NCBI RefSeq assembly: GCF_016862215.1
Contig: NZ_BOMN01000006.1
Location: forward strand, 1-43,309
Direction: 5' to 3'
Source: Winogradskya humida
GTDB lineage: Bacteria > Actinomycetota > Actinomycetes > Mycobacteriales > Micromonosporaceae
Length of the DNA: 43,309 bases
Below are positions 1-8,063 of the stretch, in pieces; the first letter of the stretch is position 1; each line of letters starts with the position of its first letter. The notes under the pieces were generated by a model. The model had not been told where the DNA came from and searched no databases. It saw only the letters and a list, made by a program, of their open reading frames with translations. A program made the position numbers and the translations under genes.

Positions 1-1
1 C

Positions 2-493
2 CTAGGCAGCGGAGTCGAGGAACTTCCGGGCCTGGGTGACCAGATCCCTGGTGAGCTCGTGTGGCGACGCCGACTGGCCGTCCTCGTAGAGGAGCACGGC
101 GGTCAGCAGCGGGGTGAGCGCGTCGACGGGGCCGAGGTCGTAGAGGGGCCAGTAGAGGCGTTCGGCGGCGTCGTCCGGGGTGAGCGTGCCGTCGAGCAGC
201 ATGCCGGACCAGAGACGCAGGAGAGCCCGGTTCCGCTCGGCGGGATCGTCGGGGAGATCCCAGGTCAGACCCAGCTCGTCGGTCACCCGGCGGAACAGGG
301 CGGTGGCTTCCGGCTTCTCCGCGCGGGTGAGACCGGCGAGCTCGGCCAGCGTGGGTGAGCCGACCCCGGCGAGCAGCGCCTCGACGCCCAGCCGGATGAG
401 CTGATCCGAACCGGGCGCGTGCCCGGTGATCACGGCGAGCTCGGCCAGGCGGATCCGGGTGAGCACCTCGTCGCGGCTCTCCGGGCCGGTCAT
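2..493 (-). CDS. Hypothetical protein, downstream member of a tandem paralogous pair
   Basis: A 163-residue soluble protein with no signal peptide or membrane segment and no family I recognise. It is clearly paralogous to the gene just upstream on the same strand (493-1044). Both begin with a short polar stretch, then R-I-R-L, then the shared core LAELAGLTRAE.PEAT.LFRRV.DELGL, then a helix with LL.LW..(M/L)LLDGTL..DAA.RLYW, and both end in a helical tail. The start ATG shares one base with the stop of the upstream gene (TGATG), so translation is probably coupled. The sequence looks all-helical, rich in Leu, Ala and acidic residues. Function unknown; a protein-interaction role is only a guess. 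The stop codon lies at positions 2-4, so the gene is complete but its downstream context is not visible. Confidence 0.75.
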   Translation of the reverse strand: MTGPESRDEVLTRIRLAELAVITGHAPGSDQLIRLGVEALLAGVGSPTLAELAGLTRAEKPEATALFRRVTDELGLTWDLPDDPAERNRALLRLWSGMLLDGTLTPDDAAERLYWPLYDLGPVDALTPLLTAVLLYEDGQSASPHELTRDLVTQARKFLDSAA

Positions 494-1044
494 CAGCCCG
501 GCCCGCGATCCTCGGCCCGCAGGAGCGTGCGGGCCTCTGCGACGAGGTGGCCGGCGAGTTCGGCCAGGTCGCGGGTGCGGTCCGCGTCCATGATGTCGAA
601 CGACGACACCCGGTCCTCGTAGCGGACGACGGCCGTCAGCAGATCGCTGAGCGACTCGGGGTGCCCCAGGGCGGAGATGGCCCAGTAGAGACGGGCGGCG
701 GCGTCAACTGTGTCGAGCGTCCCGTCCAGCAGCAGCTGCGCCCAGAGGAGCAGAAGGGCCCGGTCGCGCCCCGCCGAGGTCACCGGAAGGCTCACCGCCA
801 GGCCCAGCTCGTCGGCCACGCGACGGAACAGCTCGGTGGCCTCGGGTTCCTCGGCGCGGGTGAGACCCGCCAGCTCGGCCAGGGACGGCGAGTCGACGCC
901 GGCGAGCAGCGCGTCGAGGCCCAACTCGATCAGCTGAGCCGAGTTGATCAGCTGACCCGTGCGGAAGCCGTAGCCGGTCACGATGGCTGTCTCGGTCAGC
1001 CGGATGCGCCGGAGAACGGTGTCACGGGTCTGGCCAGGGGTCAC
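493..1044 (-). CDS. Hypothetical protein, upstream member of a tandem paralogous pair
   Basis: A 183-residue paralogue of the gene at 2-493. The open frame extends further upstream to 1245, but that extension is Pro/Arg-rich non-coding-like sequence. The GTG at 1044 was chosen because the product then begins VTPGQTRDTVLRRIRL, which aligns with MTGPESRDEVLTRIRL of the paralogue. It carries the same core (LAELAGLTRAEEPEATELFRRVADELGL) and a C-terminal helical segment ending LVAEARTLLRAED. Relative to the neighbour it has a few extra residues near position 30. No catalytic motif, metal site or DNA-binding helix is evident. The two genes form a coupled pair (TGATG overlap), consistent with recent tandem duplication and possibly a heteromeric product. 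Function unknown. No convincing Shine-Dalgarno sequence precedes the chosen GTG. Confidence 0.7.
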   Translation of the reverse strand: MTPGQTRDTVLRRIRLTETAIVTGYGFRTGQLINSAQLIELGLDALLAGVDSPSLAELAGLTRAEEPEATELFRRVADELGLAVSLPVTSAGRDRALLLLWAQLLLDGTLDTVDAAARLYWAISALGHPESLSDLLTAVVRYEDRVSSFDIMDADRTRDLAELAGHLVAEARTLLRAEDRGPG

Positions 1045-1343
1045 GGGATCATCGTGGCGGGTCGCGGGCCGGGGCGCATCCGGGTTTGCCGGGCCGCCGG
1101 GCCGGGTGCCTCGGGGTGCGCAGTTGCCGTTGGGTTTGACGGGGTGACCATTTACGCAGGCCGAGGGCCTGGGGAGCCCGGTCTGGCGCCGCCAGGCGCC
1201 TGGGGTCGCCGGGACCGACCTCGGCGGGAGCGGCGGTCTGTACACACCACCCGGCTACGACAGCCAGGTATTGATGTTGATCTTTCCCTGCCGCCGGATA
1301 TGGGGGCGGCCCGGAGATGGTCCGGGCCGCGGCGGGTGGGAAA
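1045..1343. other. Intergenic region, no gene supported
   Basis: About 300 bp between the paralogue pair and the 98-aa gene, both on the minus strand. It has small GC-rich inverted repeats, for example around 1187-1200, but no T-tract terminator. Reading frames crossing it are Pro/Arg/Gly-rich and look non-coding. The promoter for the 493-1044 gene should lie in the low-numbered part, but I cannot identify a convincing -10/-35 pair. Confidence 0.5.
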
Positions 1344-1385
1344 GGGTGCGAGAGCCAGGTTGGCAAAGTCAGGTCGGCAAAGTCA
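1344..1385 (-). repeat. 14-bp tandem repeat seeded on the stop codon of the 98-aa gene
   Basis: On the minus strand the stop TGA at 1385-1383 begins a 14-bp unit TGACTTTGCCGACC. It is followed at once by TGACTTTGCCAACC (from 1371) and a decayed third unit (from 1357). The first two units differ at one base. This is one of several arrays in the window whose first unit contains a gene's stop codon. Confidence 0.75.
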
Positions 1386-1679
1386 GCGCGCCATGCTGCG
1401 GCGGGACATCGACCGCCAGAGGTCGTTGCTGGGGCGCATCTGCTCGAGGAGCTCGCGCTCCCATTCGTTCTCGACCTGGACGCCGGCTGCGTCGCAGGCC
1501 TTGCGGGCCACGTCCGTGCCGCCGGCGGCGAACTGGTCGGTCCATTCACCGTCCTCGCCCACGAGGACGATGCGGGCTCCGCGCTTGCCGACGTACTCGA
1601 TGACCGCCTTGGCGCCGCCGTGACCGGTGGCGAAAGACTTGATGCCCGCGCTCAGTGTCGTATCGGAACCTTCTGCCAT
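1383..1679 (-). CDS. Small conserved-looking protein of unknown function
   Basis: A 98-residue soluble, slightly acidic protein. Near residues 20-45 it has an alternating hydrophobic pattern (AVIEYVGKRGARIVLVGEDGEWTDQF) typical of a small alpha/beta domain, followed by a helix (DVARKACDAAGVQVENEWERELLEQMRP) and a basic tail. No signal peptide, metal ligands or catalytic motif is seen, and I do not recognise the family. Only poor Shine-Dalgarno sequence precedes the ATG, but a good promoter-like pair (TTGCTA, 16-bp spacer, TACGCT) ends six bases before it, which suggests a leaderless transcript starting at or next to the ATG. The gene is monocistronic. Its stop codon seeds a 14-bp tandem repeat. 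Confidence 0.7.
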   Translation of the reverse strand: MAEGSDTTLSAGIKSFATGHGGAKAVIEYVGKRGARIVLVGEDGEWTDQFAAGGTDVARKACDAAGVQVENEWERELLEQMRPSNDLWRSMSRRSMAR

Positions 1680-1685
1680 GCCTGA

Positions 1686-1713
1686 AGCGTAGGCACGCTT
1701 TTGGCCGTAGCAA
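1686..1713 (-). promoter_or_regulatory. Candidate promoter of the 98-aa gene (leaderless)
   Basis: On the minus strand, TTGCTA (1713-1708), a 16-bp spacer and TACGCT (1691-1686) resemble primary-sigma -35 and -10 boxes. The -10 ends six bases before the ATG at 1679, so the predicted start point coincides with the start codon. Confidence 0.5.
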
Positions 1714-1820
1714 GTAGTGACCGGGCGCTTTTGTGATGGCTATTACCTGCGGGTTTACCAGGACGAAGCATTGTTATGACCCGATATTGCCCGGTTTCAC
1801 CCTGGTCACGCTTTCCACCT

Positions 1821-1899
1821 ATTGAGTGACGATGCGTTACCGCTACGGGGTTCAAAAACGGGCACGGTGTGCGACGTCACTCCATTGTCGTCACTCAAT
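1821..1899. repeat. 12-bp perfect inverted repeat with 55-bp spacer
   Basis: ATTGAGTGACGA at 1821-1832 is repeated in perfect inverted orientation at 1888-1899. A second, imperfect copy of the right arm (GACGTCACTCC core) lies just inside it at about 1872-1884, 14 bp away. The element sits between the stop of ctaB and the promoter of the 98-aa gene. It could be paired operator sites or a long-range hairpin in the ctaB 3' UTR. No T-tract is present. Confidence 0.5.
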
Positions 1900-1906
1900 G
1901 TAAATC

Positions 1907-2857
1907 TCAGATCAGTGCGTCGACTGCCACTGCGATGAAGAGAATCGTCAGGTACGTGATGGACCAGTGGAACAGGCGCATTGCCTTGAGGGGTTCACCG
2001 CGGCGGGAACGGCCGGCCAGCCTCAGGGCCTCGAGGAGGAAGAAGGCGCCCGAGACGATGGCGGTGATGCCGTAGATCGGGCCCATGCCGTCCTTCGCGC
2101 CCAGCGGCCAGGCGGCCAGGGACGACACGAGCGTGAGGACGGTGAAGAGCAGGATCTCGGTGTTCACCCGGCGGGCCGAGCGGACCACGGGCAGCATGGG
2201 GATGCCGGCGCGGGCGTAGTCGTCCTTGTACTTGATGGCCAGCGGGTAGAAGTGCGGCATCTGCCAGAAGAAGACGACCGCGAAGAGGGCCCAGGCGACC
2301 GGGCCGACGGTGCCGGTGACGGCTGCCCAGGCGATCAGCACGGGGGCCGCGCCGCAGATGCCGCCCCAGAAGGTGTTCGCCGGGGTGCGGCGCTTCAGCC
2401 AGATGGTGTAGATCACGTCGTAGTAGAAGATGGAGGCCGCGGTCAGTCCGGTGGCGAGCCAGTTGGTGAACGTCGCCATGAGAGTGAGCGACACCACCGT
2501 GAGGATCGTGCCGAAGATCAGGACCGCGCGCGGGGTGATCGTGTGCGACGGCAGCGGGCGGCGCTTGGTGCGGCGCATGAGCTGGTCGATGTCACGGTCG
2601 ATGTAGCAGTTGAATGTGCTGGCCGCGCCGGCGGCGAGACCGCCACCGATGAGGACGACCGCCATCAGGCCGAGATCCGGCCAGCCACCCGCGGCGAACA
2701 TCATCGCCGGGATGGTCGTCACGAGGATCAGCTCGACGATCTGCGGCTTGGTCAGCGAGAGGTAGCCCGCGAAGAGGGCGCGGAAACCGGGGCGCGGCCT
2801 CGCCTCATCCGGGCCCGGCGGCTGCTCCTGGGCGAGTCGCTCGGTGATCATGCTCAC
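1907..2857 (-). CDS. ctaB: Protoheme IX farnesyltransferase (heme O synthase)
   Basis: A UbiA-superfamily membrane prenyltransferase of about 316 residues that converts heme B to heme O with farnesyl diphosphate, supplying heme-copper cytochrome oxidase. After a short polar N-terminus it has [20 protein letters not shown] in the first membrane helix. The first Asp-rich motif ([21 protein letters not shown]) holds the substrate/Mg site. The second loop contains [26 protein letters not shown]. Eight or nine hydrophobic helices follow. The GTG start (VSMITERL) was chosen because GGAAGG lies nine bases upstream; an ATG two codons later is the alternative. The upstream extension to 2983 is basic and non-homologous. 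The gene is divergent from tkt, the usual arrangement next to the actinobacterial pentose-phosphate operon. Confidence 0.95.
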   Translation of the reverse strand: MSMITERLAQEQPPGPDEARPRPGFRALFAGYLSLTKPQIVELILVTTIPAMMFAAGGWPDLGLMAVVLIGGGLAAGAASTFNCYIDRDIDQLMRRTKRRPLPSHTITPRAVLIFGTILTVVSLTLMATFTNWLATGLTAASIFYYDVIYTIWLKRRTPANTFWGGICGAAPVLIAWAAVTGTVGPVAWALFAVVFFWQMPHFYPLAIKYKDDYARAGIPMLPVVRSARRVNTEILLFTVLTLVSSLAAWPLGAKDGMGPIYGITAIVSGAFFLLEALRLAGRSRRGEPLKAMRLFHWSITYLTILFIAVAVDALI

Positions 2858-3042
2858 GGACAGCCACCTTCCGGCATCGGCGAGGGGGTATTGCGTAAAC
2901 CGTTGCCGGTGCGACCGGGCGGTACGTCGGGACAGACTACGCGCAGCCTGGGCAGCTCTTCGGTCGCCCCGTCGTGGGTGCACGCCGTCACAGCGCGGGG
3001 CGGGGGCTGTCCGCTCTCAGCGTATGGGCCTGCACCGTTCCG

Positions 3043-3073
3043 CTGACGGGGGTTTACGAGGACTGGATAGGGT
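3043..3073 (+). promoter_or_regulatory. Candidate promoter for tkt operon
   Basis: TAGGGT at 3068-3073 is a good actinobacterial -10. A weak CTGACG lies 19 bp upstream. The predicted start near 3080 gives a leader of about 40 nt before the tkt GTG. It lies in the ctaB/tkt divergent region (2858-3120), in which I see no other feature. Confidence 0.4.
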
Positions 3074-3120
3074 CAACCTCAAAAGGGTTCCCACACCATG
3101 CCCCGAGGAGCACAGCCGAC

Positions 3121-5241
3121 GTGGCCAAAGACGACTTCAACTGGACTGATCTCGACCGCCGTGCGGTCGACACCGTAAGGGTCCTGGCGATGGACGCCGT
3201 GGAGAAGGCCGGGAACGGCCACCCCGGTACCGCCATGAGCCTCGCCCCCGCCGCATACCTGCTGTTCAACAAGGTGATGCGGCACGACCCCACGGACCCG
3301 CACTGGGCCGGCCGGGACCGCTTCGTGCTGTCCTGTGGCCACTCCAGCCTCACCCTCTACATCCAGCTGTTCCTGAACGGCTTCGGCCTGCAGCTGGACG
3401 ACCTGGCGTCGCTGCGCCAGTGGGACTCGCTCACCCCGGGTCACCCCGAGTACGGCCACACCCCCGGTGTCGAGATCACCACCGGCCCGCTGGGCCAGGG
3501 CATCGGCAACGCCGTCGGCATGGCCATGGCCGCCCGCCGCGAGCGTGGCCTGTTCGACCCGACCGCCGAGGGCGACTCGCTCTTCGACCACCAGATCTTC
3601 GCGCTGTGCTCCGATGGTGACATCGAAGAGGGCGTCAGCCACGAGTCGAGCGCGGTCGCCGCCGTGCAGAAGCTCGGCAACCTCACGGTGATCTACGACG
3701 ACAACGAGATCTCCATCGAGGACGACACCCGGATCGCCAAGAACGAGGATGTCGGCGCGCGTTACGCCGCCTACGGCTGGCACGTCCAGACCGTCGACTG
3801 GCGCAAGGGCGACCCTGAGAAGGGCGAATACAACGAGGACGTCCCCGAGCTGTGGGCCGCGATCGAGGCCGCCAAGGCCGTGACGGACAAGCCGTCGTTC
3901 ATCGTGCTGCGCACGATCATCGGCTACCCGGCGCCCAACAAGCAGAACACCGGCAAGATCCACGGCTCCGCGCTCGGCGCCGACGAGGTCAAGGCCACCA
4001 AGGCGATCCTCGGCTTCGACGTCGAGAAGACGTTCGACGTCGCTCCCGAGGTGCTCGAGCACGCCCGCACGGTCGTCGAGCGGGGCCGCGCGGCGCACGC
4101 CGAGTGGACCAAGTCGTTCGAGTCCTGGGCCGCGGGCAACGCCGACGGCAAGGCGCTCTTCGACCGGCTCGCCGCGAAGAAGCTGCCCGAGGGCTGGACC
4201 GAGGCGCTGCCGGTGTTCCCTGCCGACGCCAAGGGCATCGCGACCCGCGCCGCCTCCGGCAAGGTGCTCGACGCGCTCGCGCCGGTGCTGCCGGAGCTGT
4301 GGGGCGGCTCGGCCGACCTCGCGGAGAGCAACAACACCACGATGAAGGGCGAGCCGTCCTTCATCCCCGCCGAGTACGCCACGAAGGCGTTCCCCGGCAA
4401 CGAGTACGGCCGCACGCTGCACTTCGGCATCCGTGAGCACGGCATGGGCTCGATCCTGAACGGCATCACCGTGCACGGCGGCACCCGCCCGTACGGTGGC
4501 ACGTTCCTCGTCTTCAGCGACTACATGCGCGGCTCGGTCCGGCTGTCCGCGCTGATGAAGCTCCCGGTCACGTTCGTGTGGACGCACGACTCGATCGGCC
4601 TCGGCGAGGACGGCCCGACCCACCAGCCGATCGAGACGCTGACCGCGCTGCGCGCGATCGTCGGCCTCGACGTGGTGCGCCCGGCGGACGCCAACGAGAC
4701 CGCGTGGGCCTGGCGCGGTGCGCTGGAGCACAACGACCGCCCGACCGCCCTCGCGCTGTCCCGGCAGAACCTCCCCACCATCGACCGCGAGAAGTACGCG
4801 TCGGCGGAGGGCACCCTCAAGGGCGGCTACATCCTGTCCGAGGCGACCGGCGGCGAGCCCAAGGTCATCCTCATCGGTACGGGCTCCGAGCTCCAGCTCT
4901 GCCTGACCGCTCAGGAGCGGCTCGAGGCGGAGGGCACCCCGACCCGGGTCGTGTCGATGCCGTGTCTCGAGTGGTTCTACGAGCAGGACACCGCCTACCA
5001 GCAGGAAGTCCTGCCGCGTGGTGTTAAGGCCCGCGTAACCGTCGAGGCCGGTATCCGGATGAGCTGGGACCGTATCCTCGGCGAGGCCGGCGAGGCAGTC
5101 AGCATCGAGCACTACGGCGCGAGCGCCCCCGCCAAGATTCTTTTCGAGCAGTTCGGCTTCACCGCGGACAACGTGGTGGCCAAGGCCAACGCCGCCCTGG
5201 CCAAGGTCGGCGAGATCACCGGTCACACGACCGGAAACTGA
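3121..5241 (+). CDS. tkt: Transketolase
   Basis: A 706-residue thiamine-diphosphate enzyme that transfers two-carbon units between ketose and aldose phosphates in the non-oxidative pentose-phosphate pathway. Family motifs in order: AMDAVEKAGNGHPGTAMSLAP (phosphate-binding His), CGHSSLTLY, GPLGQGIGNAVGMAMA, the ThDP/Mg motif SDGDIEEGVSHE with downstream DDNEIS, and in the second half FGIREHGMGSILNGI (catalytic Glu) and EDGPTHQPIETL. The C-terminal domain ends with the RVVSMPCLEWF region. The open frame continues upstream, but the GTG at 3121 (VAKDDFNWTDLD) is preceded by GAGGAG at suitable spacing and matches family length. It is first gene of tkt-tal, with nine bases to tal. Confidence 0.97.
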   Translation: MAKDDFNWTDLDRRAVDTVRVLAMDAVEKAGNGHPGTAMSLAPAAYLLFNKVMRHDPTDPHWAGRDRFVLSCGHSSLTLYIQLFLNGFGLQLDDLASLRQWDSLTPGHPEYGHTPGVEITTGPLGQGIGNAVGMAMAARRERGLFDPTAEGDSLFDHQIFALCSDGDIEEGVSHESSAVAAVQKLGNLTVIYDDNEISIEDDTRIAKNEDVGARYAAYGWHVQTVDWRKGDPEKGEYNEDVPELWAAIEAAKAVTDKPSFIVLRTIIGYPAPNKQNTGKIHGSALGADEVKATKAILGFDVEKTFDVAPEVLEHARTVVERGRAAHAEWTKSFESWAAGNADGKALFDRLAAKKLPEGWTEALPVFPADAKGIATRAASGKVLDALAPVLPELWGGSADLAESNNTTMKGEPSFIPAEYATKAFPGNEYGRTLHFGIREHGMGSILNGITVHGGTRPYGGTFLVFSDYMRGSVRLSALMKLPVTFVWTHDSIGLGEDGPTHQPIETLTALRAIVGLDVVRPADANETAWAWRGALEHNDRPTALALSRQNLPTIDREKYASAEGTLKGGYILSEATGGEPKVILIGTGSELQLCLTAQERLEAEGTPTRVVSMPCLEWFYEQDTAYQQEVLPRGVKARVTVEAGIRMSWDRILGEAGEAVSIEHYGASAPAKILFEQFGFTADNVVAKANAALAKVGEITGHTTGN

Positions 5242-5250
5242 GGAGTACCG

Positions 5251-6390
5251 ATGACTGACAGGCTGGCTGAGCTCTCCGCCGCGGGTGTAGCGGTGTGGCT
5301 CGACGACCTCTCCCGCGTCCGGCTGCAGACCGGTTCGCTCGCCAAGCTGCTCAACGAGCAGCACGTGGCGGGTGTGACCACCAACCCGAGCATCTTCGCC
5401 TCCGCGCTGGCCGACGCCACCGCGTACGACGACCAGCTCAAGGACCTCGCCGCGCAGGGCGTCACGGTCGAGGAGGCCGTGCGCCTGCTCACGTCGTACG
5501 ACGTCCGCTGGGCCGCTGAGGTGCTGCGCCCGCAGTACGACGCGACCAACGGCGTCGACGGCCGGGTCTCCATCGAGGTGGACCCGCGCAGCGCGCACCT
5601 GACCGAGAAGACGCAGGCCGAGGCGAAGACGCTCTGGTGGCTCGTCGACCGGCCGAACGTCTACATCAAGATCCCGGCGACCAAGGCGGGCCTGCCGGCG
5701 ATCACGGCGACCCTGGCCGAGGGCATCAGCGTCAACGTCACGCTGATCTTCTCGCTCGAGCGCTACAAGGCCGTCATGGACGCGTTCCTGGCCGGCATCG
5801 AGCAGGCCAAGGCGAACGGTCACGACCTGAGCAAGATCGGCTCCGTCGCCTCGTTCTTCGTCTCCCGCGTGGACACCGAGATCGACAAGCGCCTCGACAA
5901 GATCGGCTCGGACGAGGCCAAGGCGCTCAAGGGCAAGGCCGCCGTCGCCAACGCGCAGCTCGCGTACCAGGCGTACGAGGAGGTCTTCGCGACCGACCGC
6001 TGGAAGACGCTGGCCGCCGCCGGTGCCCTGCCGCAGCGTCCGCTGTGGGCGTCGACCGGGACCAAGAACCCGGCCTACAAGGACACCATCTACGTCGAGG
6101 AGCTCATCGCTCCCGGTGTGGTGAACACCATGCCGGAAGCGGTCATCCGCGCGTACGAGGACCACGGCGACACCCGGGGCGACACCGTCACCGGCTCGTA
6201 CGCCACGGCCCAGAAGGTCATGGACGACGTCGCCGCCATCGGTGTCGACCTGGAGGACGTGTTCAAGGTCCTCGAGGACGAGGGTGTGCAGAAGTTCGAG
6301 GCCAGCTGGTCCGAGCTGCTCGAGGACGTCAAGGTGTCCCTCGAGGCCGCCGCCAAGGGTGCGAGCAACCCGAGCGACGCCGCTAAGTGA
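5251..6390 (+). CDS. tal: Transaldolase
   Basis: A 379-residue class I aldolase-fold enzyme that transfers a dihydroxyacetone unit between sugar phosphates, pairing with transketolase. It is the longer actinobacterial/cyanobacterial subfamily. Recognisable pieces are [16 protein letters not shown] at the N-terminus, [13 protein letters not shown], the Schiff-base lysine strand [50 protein letters not shown] and [21 protein letters not shown] lies seven bases before the ATG. The gap to tkt is only nine bases, so the two are co-transcribed. A strong hairpin follows the stop, separating this pair from zwf. Confidence 0.97.
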   Translation: MTDRLAELSAAGVAVWLDDLSRVRLQTGSLAKLLNEQHVAGVTTNPSIFASALADATAYDDQLKDLAAQGVTVEEAVRLLTSYDVRWAAEVLRPQYDATNGVDGRVSIEVDPRSAHLTEKTQAEAKTLWWLVDRPNVYIKIPATKAGLPAITATLAEGISVNVTLIFSLERYKAVMDAFLAGIEQAKANGHDLSKIGSVASFFVSRVDTEIDKRLDKIGSDEAKALKGKAAVANAQLAYQAYEEVFATDRWKTLAAAGALPQRPLWASTGTKNPAYKDTIYVEELIAPGVVNTMPEAVIRAYEDHGDTRGDTVTGSYATAQKVMDDVAAIGVDLEDVFKVLEDEGVQKFEASWSELLEDVKVSLEAAAKGASNPSDAAK

Positions 6391-6394
6391 TCAC

Positions 6395-6436
6395 TGACCT
6401 GCCCGCGGCCGGGTCGCCCCGGCCGCGGGCAGGTCA
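6395..6436 (+). terminator. Strong hairpin terminator after tal
   Basis: A perfect 19-bp GC-rich stem (6395-6413 with 6418-6436) and a TCGC loop, starting five bases after the tal stop. There is no U-tract, which is common for high-GC actinobacterial terminators. Confidence 0.8.
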
Positions 6437-6545
6437 TGCACCACCCGGCGGCCGCACCACTTAGACGGGGCGGTCCCAACAAGTTGCGGACCCGACCCTT
6501 GCTTGTAACCCTTCGGGACGACAAAAAGCTGGCAGGATGGGACAC

Positions 6546-8063
6546 GTGGGTAATCCGCTGCGCACAGCACAGGACCGACGGCTGCCCAGGATCCCGGAGC
6601 CGTGTGCTCTGGTGATCTTCGGAGTCACCGGTGACCTGTCACGAAAGAAACTGATCCCGGCCGTGTACGACCTCGCGAACCGGGGTCTTCTGCCGCCGGG
6701 CTTCGTCGTCCTCGGCTTCGCCCGGCGCGACTGGGGTGACGGCGACTTCGAGTCGCTCGCCTACGCCGCCGCCAAGAAGGGCGCCAGGACGCCGTGGCGG
6801 GAGGATGTCTGGCAGCGTCTCGCGAGCCAGTTCCAGTTCGTCCCCGGCTCGTTCGACGACGACGAGGCGTTCGACCACCTCGCGGAGACCCTCGACGACC
6901 TGCGCGAGCGCAACGGCATCGCGGGCAACGTCGCGTTCTACTTCTCCATCCCGCCGGCCGCGTTCCCGCTGGTGCTCAACCAGCTGAACCGCACCGGGAT
7001 GGCCGACAACGCGAAATCCGGTGGCTGGCGCCGGGTCGTGGTCGAGAAGCCGTTCGGCAACGACCTCGCCACCGCCAAGTCGCTCAACCAGCTCGTCGAC
7101 GAGGTGTTCACCCCGGAGGACGTCTTCCGGATCGACCACTACCTCGGCAAGGAGACGGTCCAGAACATCCTGGCGCTGCGCTTCGCCAACAGCCTGTTCG
7201 AGCCGGTCTGGAATTCCAAGTACGTCGACTCCGTGCAGATCACCATGGCCGAGGACGTCGGCATCGGCACCCGGGCAGCGTTCTACGACGCCTCCGGTGC
7301 CGCCCGCGACGTGCTGCAGAACCACCTTCTGCAGCTGCTCGCCCTGGTCGGCATGGAGGAGCCCACGAGCTTCGACTCGATCGACATCGGCGCCGAGAAG
7401 CTGAAGGTCCTCAAGGCCATCAGCCTGCCCGCCGACATCCACGAGGGCTCGGTCCGCGGGCAGTACCTCCCCGGCTGGGTCGCCGGCGAGCGCGCGGTGG
7501 GCTACCTCGAGGAGAAGGACATCCCGGCCGACTCCAAGACCGAGACGTACGTCGCGGTCCGGCTGGGCATCCAGAACCGTCGCTGGGCCGGGGTCCCGTT
7601 CTACGTCCGCGTGGGCAAGCGCATGCCGCGCCGGGTGACGGAGATCGCGATCCTGTTCAAGCAGGCGCCGCACCTGCCGTTCGACCCGGCCGACGTGGAG
7701 ATGCTGGGCAACAACCAGCTCGTCATCCGCGTGCAGCCGGACGAGGGCGTCGTGCTCAAGTTCGGCTCCAAGGTCCCGGGCACCACCATGGAGGTCCGCG
7801 ACATCGCGATGGACTTCCAGTACGGCGAGGCGTTCACCGAGTCGAGCCCCGAGGCGTACGAGCGGCTCGTCCTGGACGTGCTGGTCGGCGACCGGTCGCT
7901 GTTCCCGGACGCCGCCGAGATCGAGCAGAGCTGGAAGGTCATCGACCCGCTCGAGGCGGCCTGGGCGGGCACCAAGCCCGAGCCGTACCGTTCGGGCGAG
8001 TGGGGTCCGCGGGCCGCGGACGAGATGCTGGCCCGCGAGGGCCGTGCTTGGAGGCGAGCATGA
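6546..8063 (+). CDS. zwf: Glucose-6-phosphate 1-dehydrogenase
   Basis: A protein of about 505 residues that oxidises glucose 6-phosphate to 6-phosphogluconolactone with NAD(P)+, the entry step of the oxidative pentose-phosphate pathway. The dinucleotide motif is VIFGVTGDLSRKKLIPAVYDLA at the N-terminus. VVEKPFGNDLATA and the active-site signature FRIDHYLGKETVQN (substrate Lys, catalytic His) follow. The C-terminal domain includes RWAGVPFYVRVGKRMPRR. GTG 6546 (VGNPLRTAQDRRLPRI) fits the actinobacterial family start and has AGGA eight bases upstream; an in-frame ATG at 6537 would add three residues. It overlaps opcA by four bases (ATGA), so their translation is coupled. Confidence 0.97.
   Translation: MGNPLRTAQDRRLPRIPEPCALVIFGVTGDLSRKKLIPAVYDLANRGLLPPGFVVLGFARRDWGDGDFESLAYAAAKKGARTPWREDVWQRLASQFQFVPGSFDDDEAFDHLAETLDDLRERNGIAGNVAFYFSIPPAAFPLVLNQLNRTGMADNAKSGGWRRVVVEKPFGNDLATAKSLNQLVDEVFTPEDVFRIDHYLGKETVQNILALRFANSLFEPVWNSKYVDSVQITMAEDVGIGTRAAFYDASGAARDVLQNHLLQLLALVGMEEPTSFDSIDIGAEKLKVLKAISLPADIHEGSVRGQYLPGWVAGERAVGYLEEKDIPADSKTETYVAVRLGIQNRRWAGVPFYVRVGKRMPRRVTEIAILFKQAPHLPFDPADVEMLGNNQLVIRVQPDEGVVLKFGSKVPGTTMEVRDIAMDFQYGEAFTESSPEAYERLVLDVLVGDRSLFPDAAEIEQSWKVIDPLEAAWAGTKPEPYRSGEWGPRAADEMLAREGRAWRRA

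Noticed and set aside
547..1623. Plus-strand open frame across the first hypothetical genes
   Set aside because: It is Arg/Gly/Val-biased and crosses an intergenic region, while the minus-strand genes show paralogy to each other, which is better evidence of coding.
3079..6165. Very long open frame on the minus strand opposite tkt and tal
   Set aside because: It is antisense to two well-supported enzymes, its product is a Val/Leu/Arg/Gly/Asp-biased sequence without domains, and such frames are expected opposite high-GC genes with strong third-position bias.
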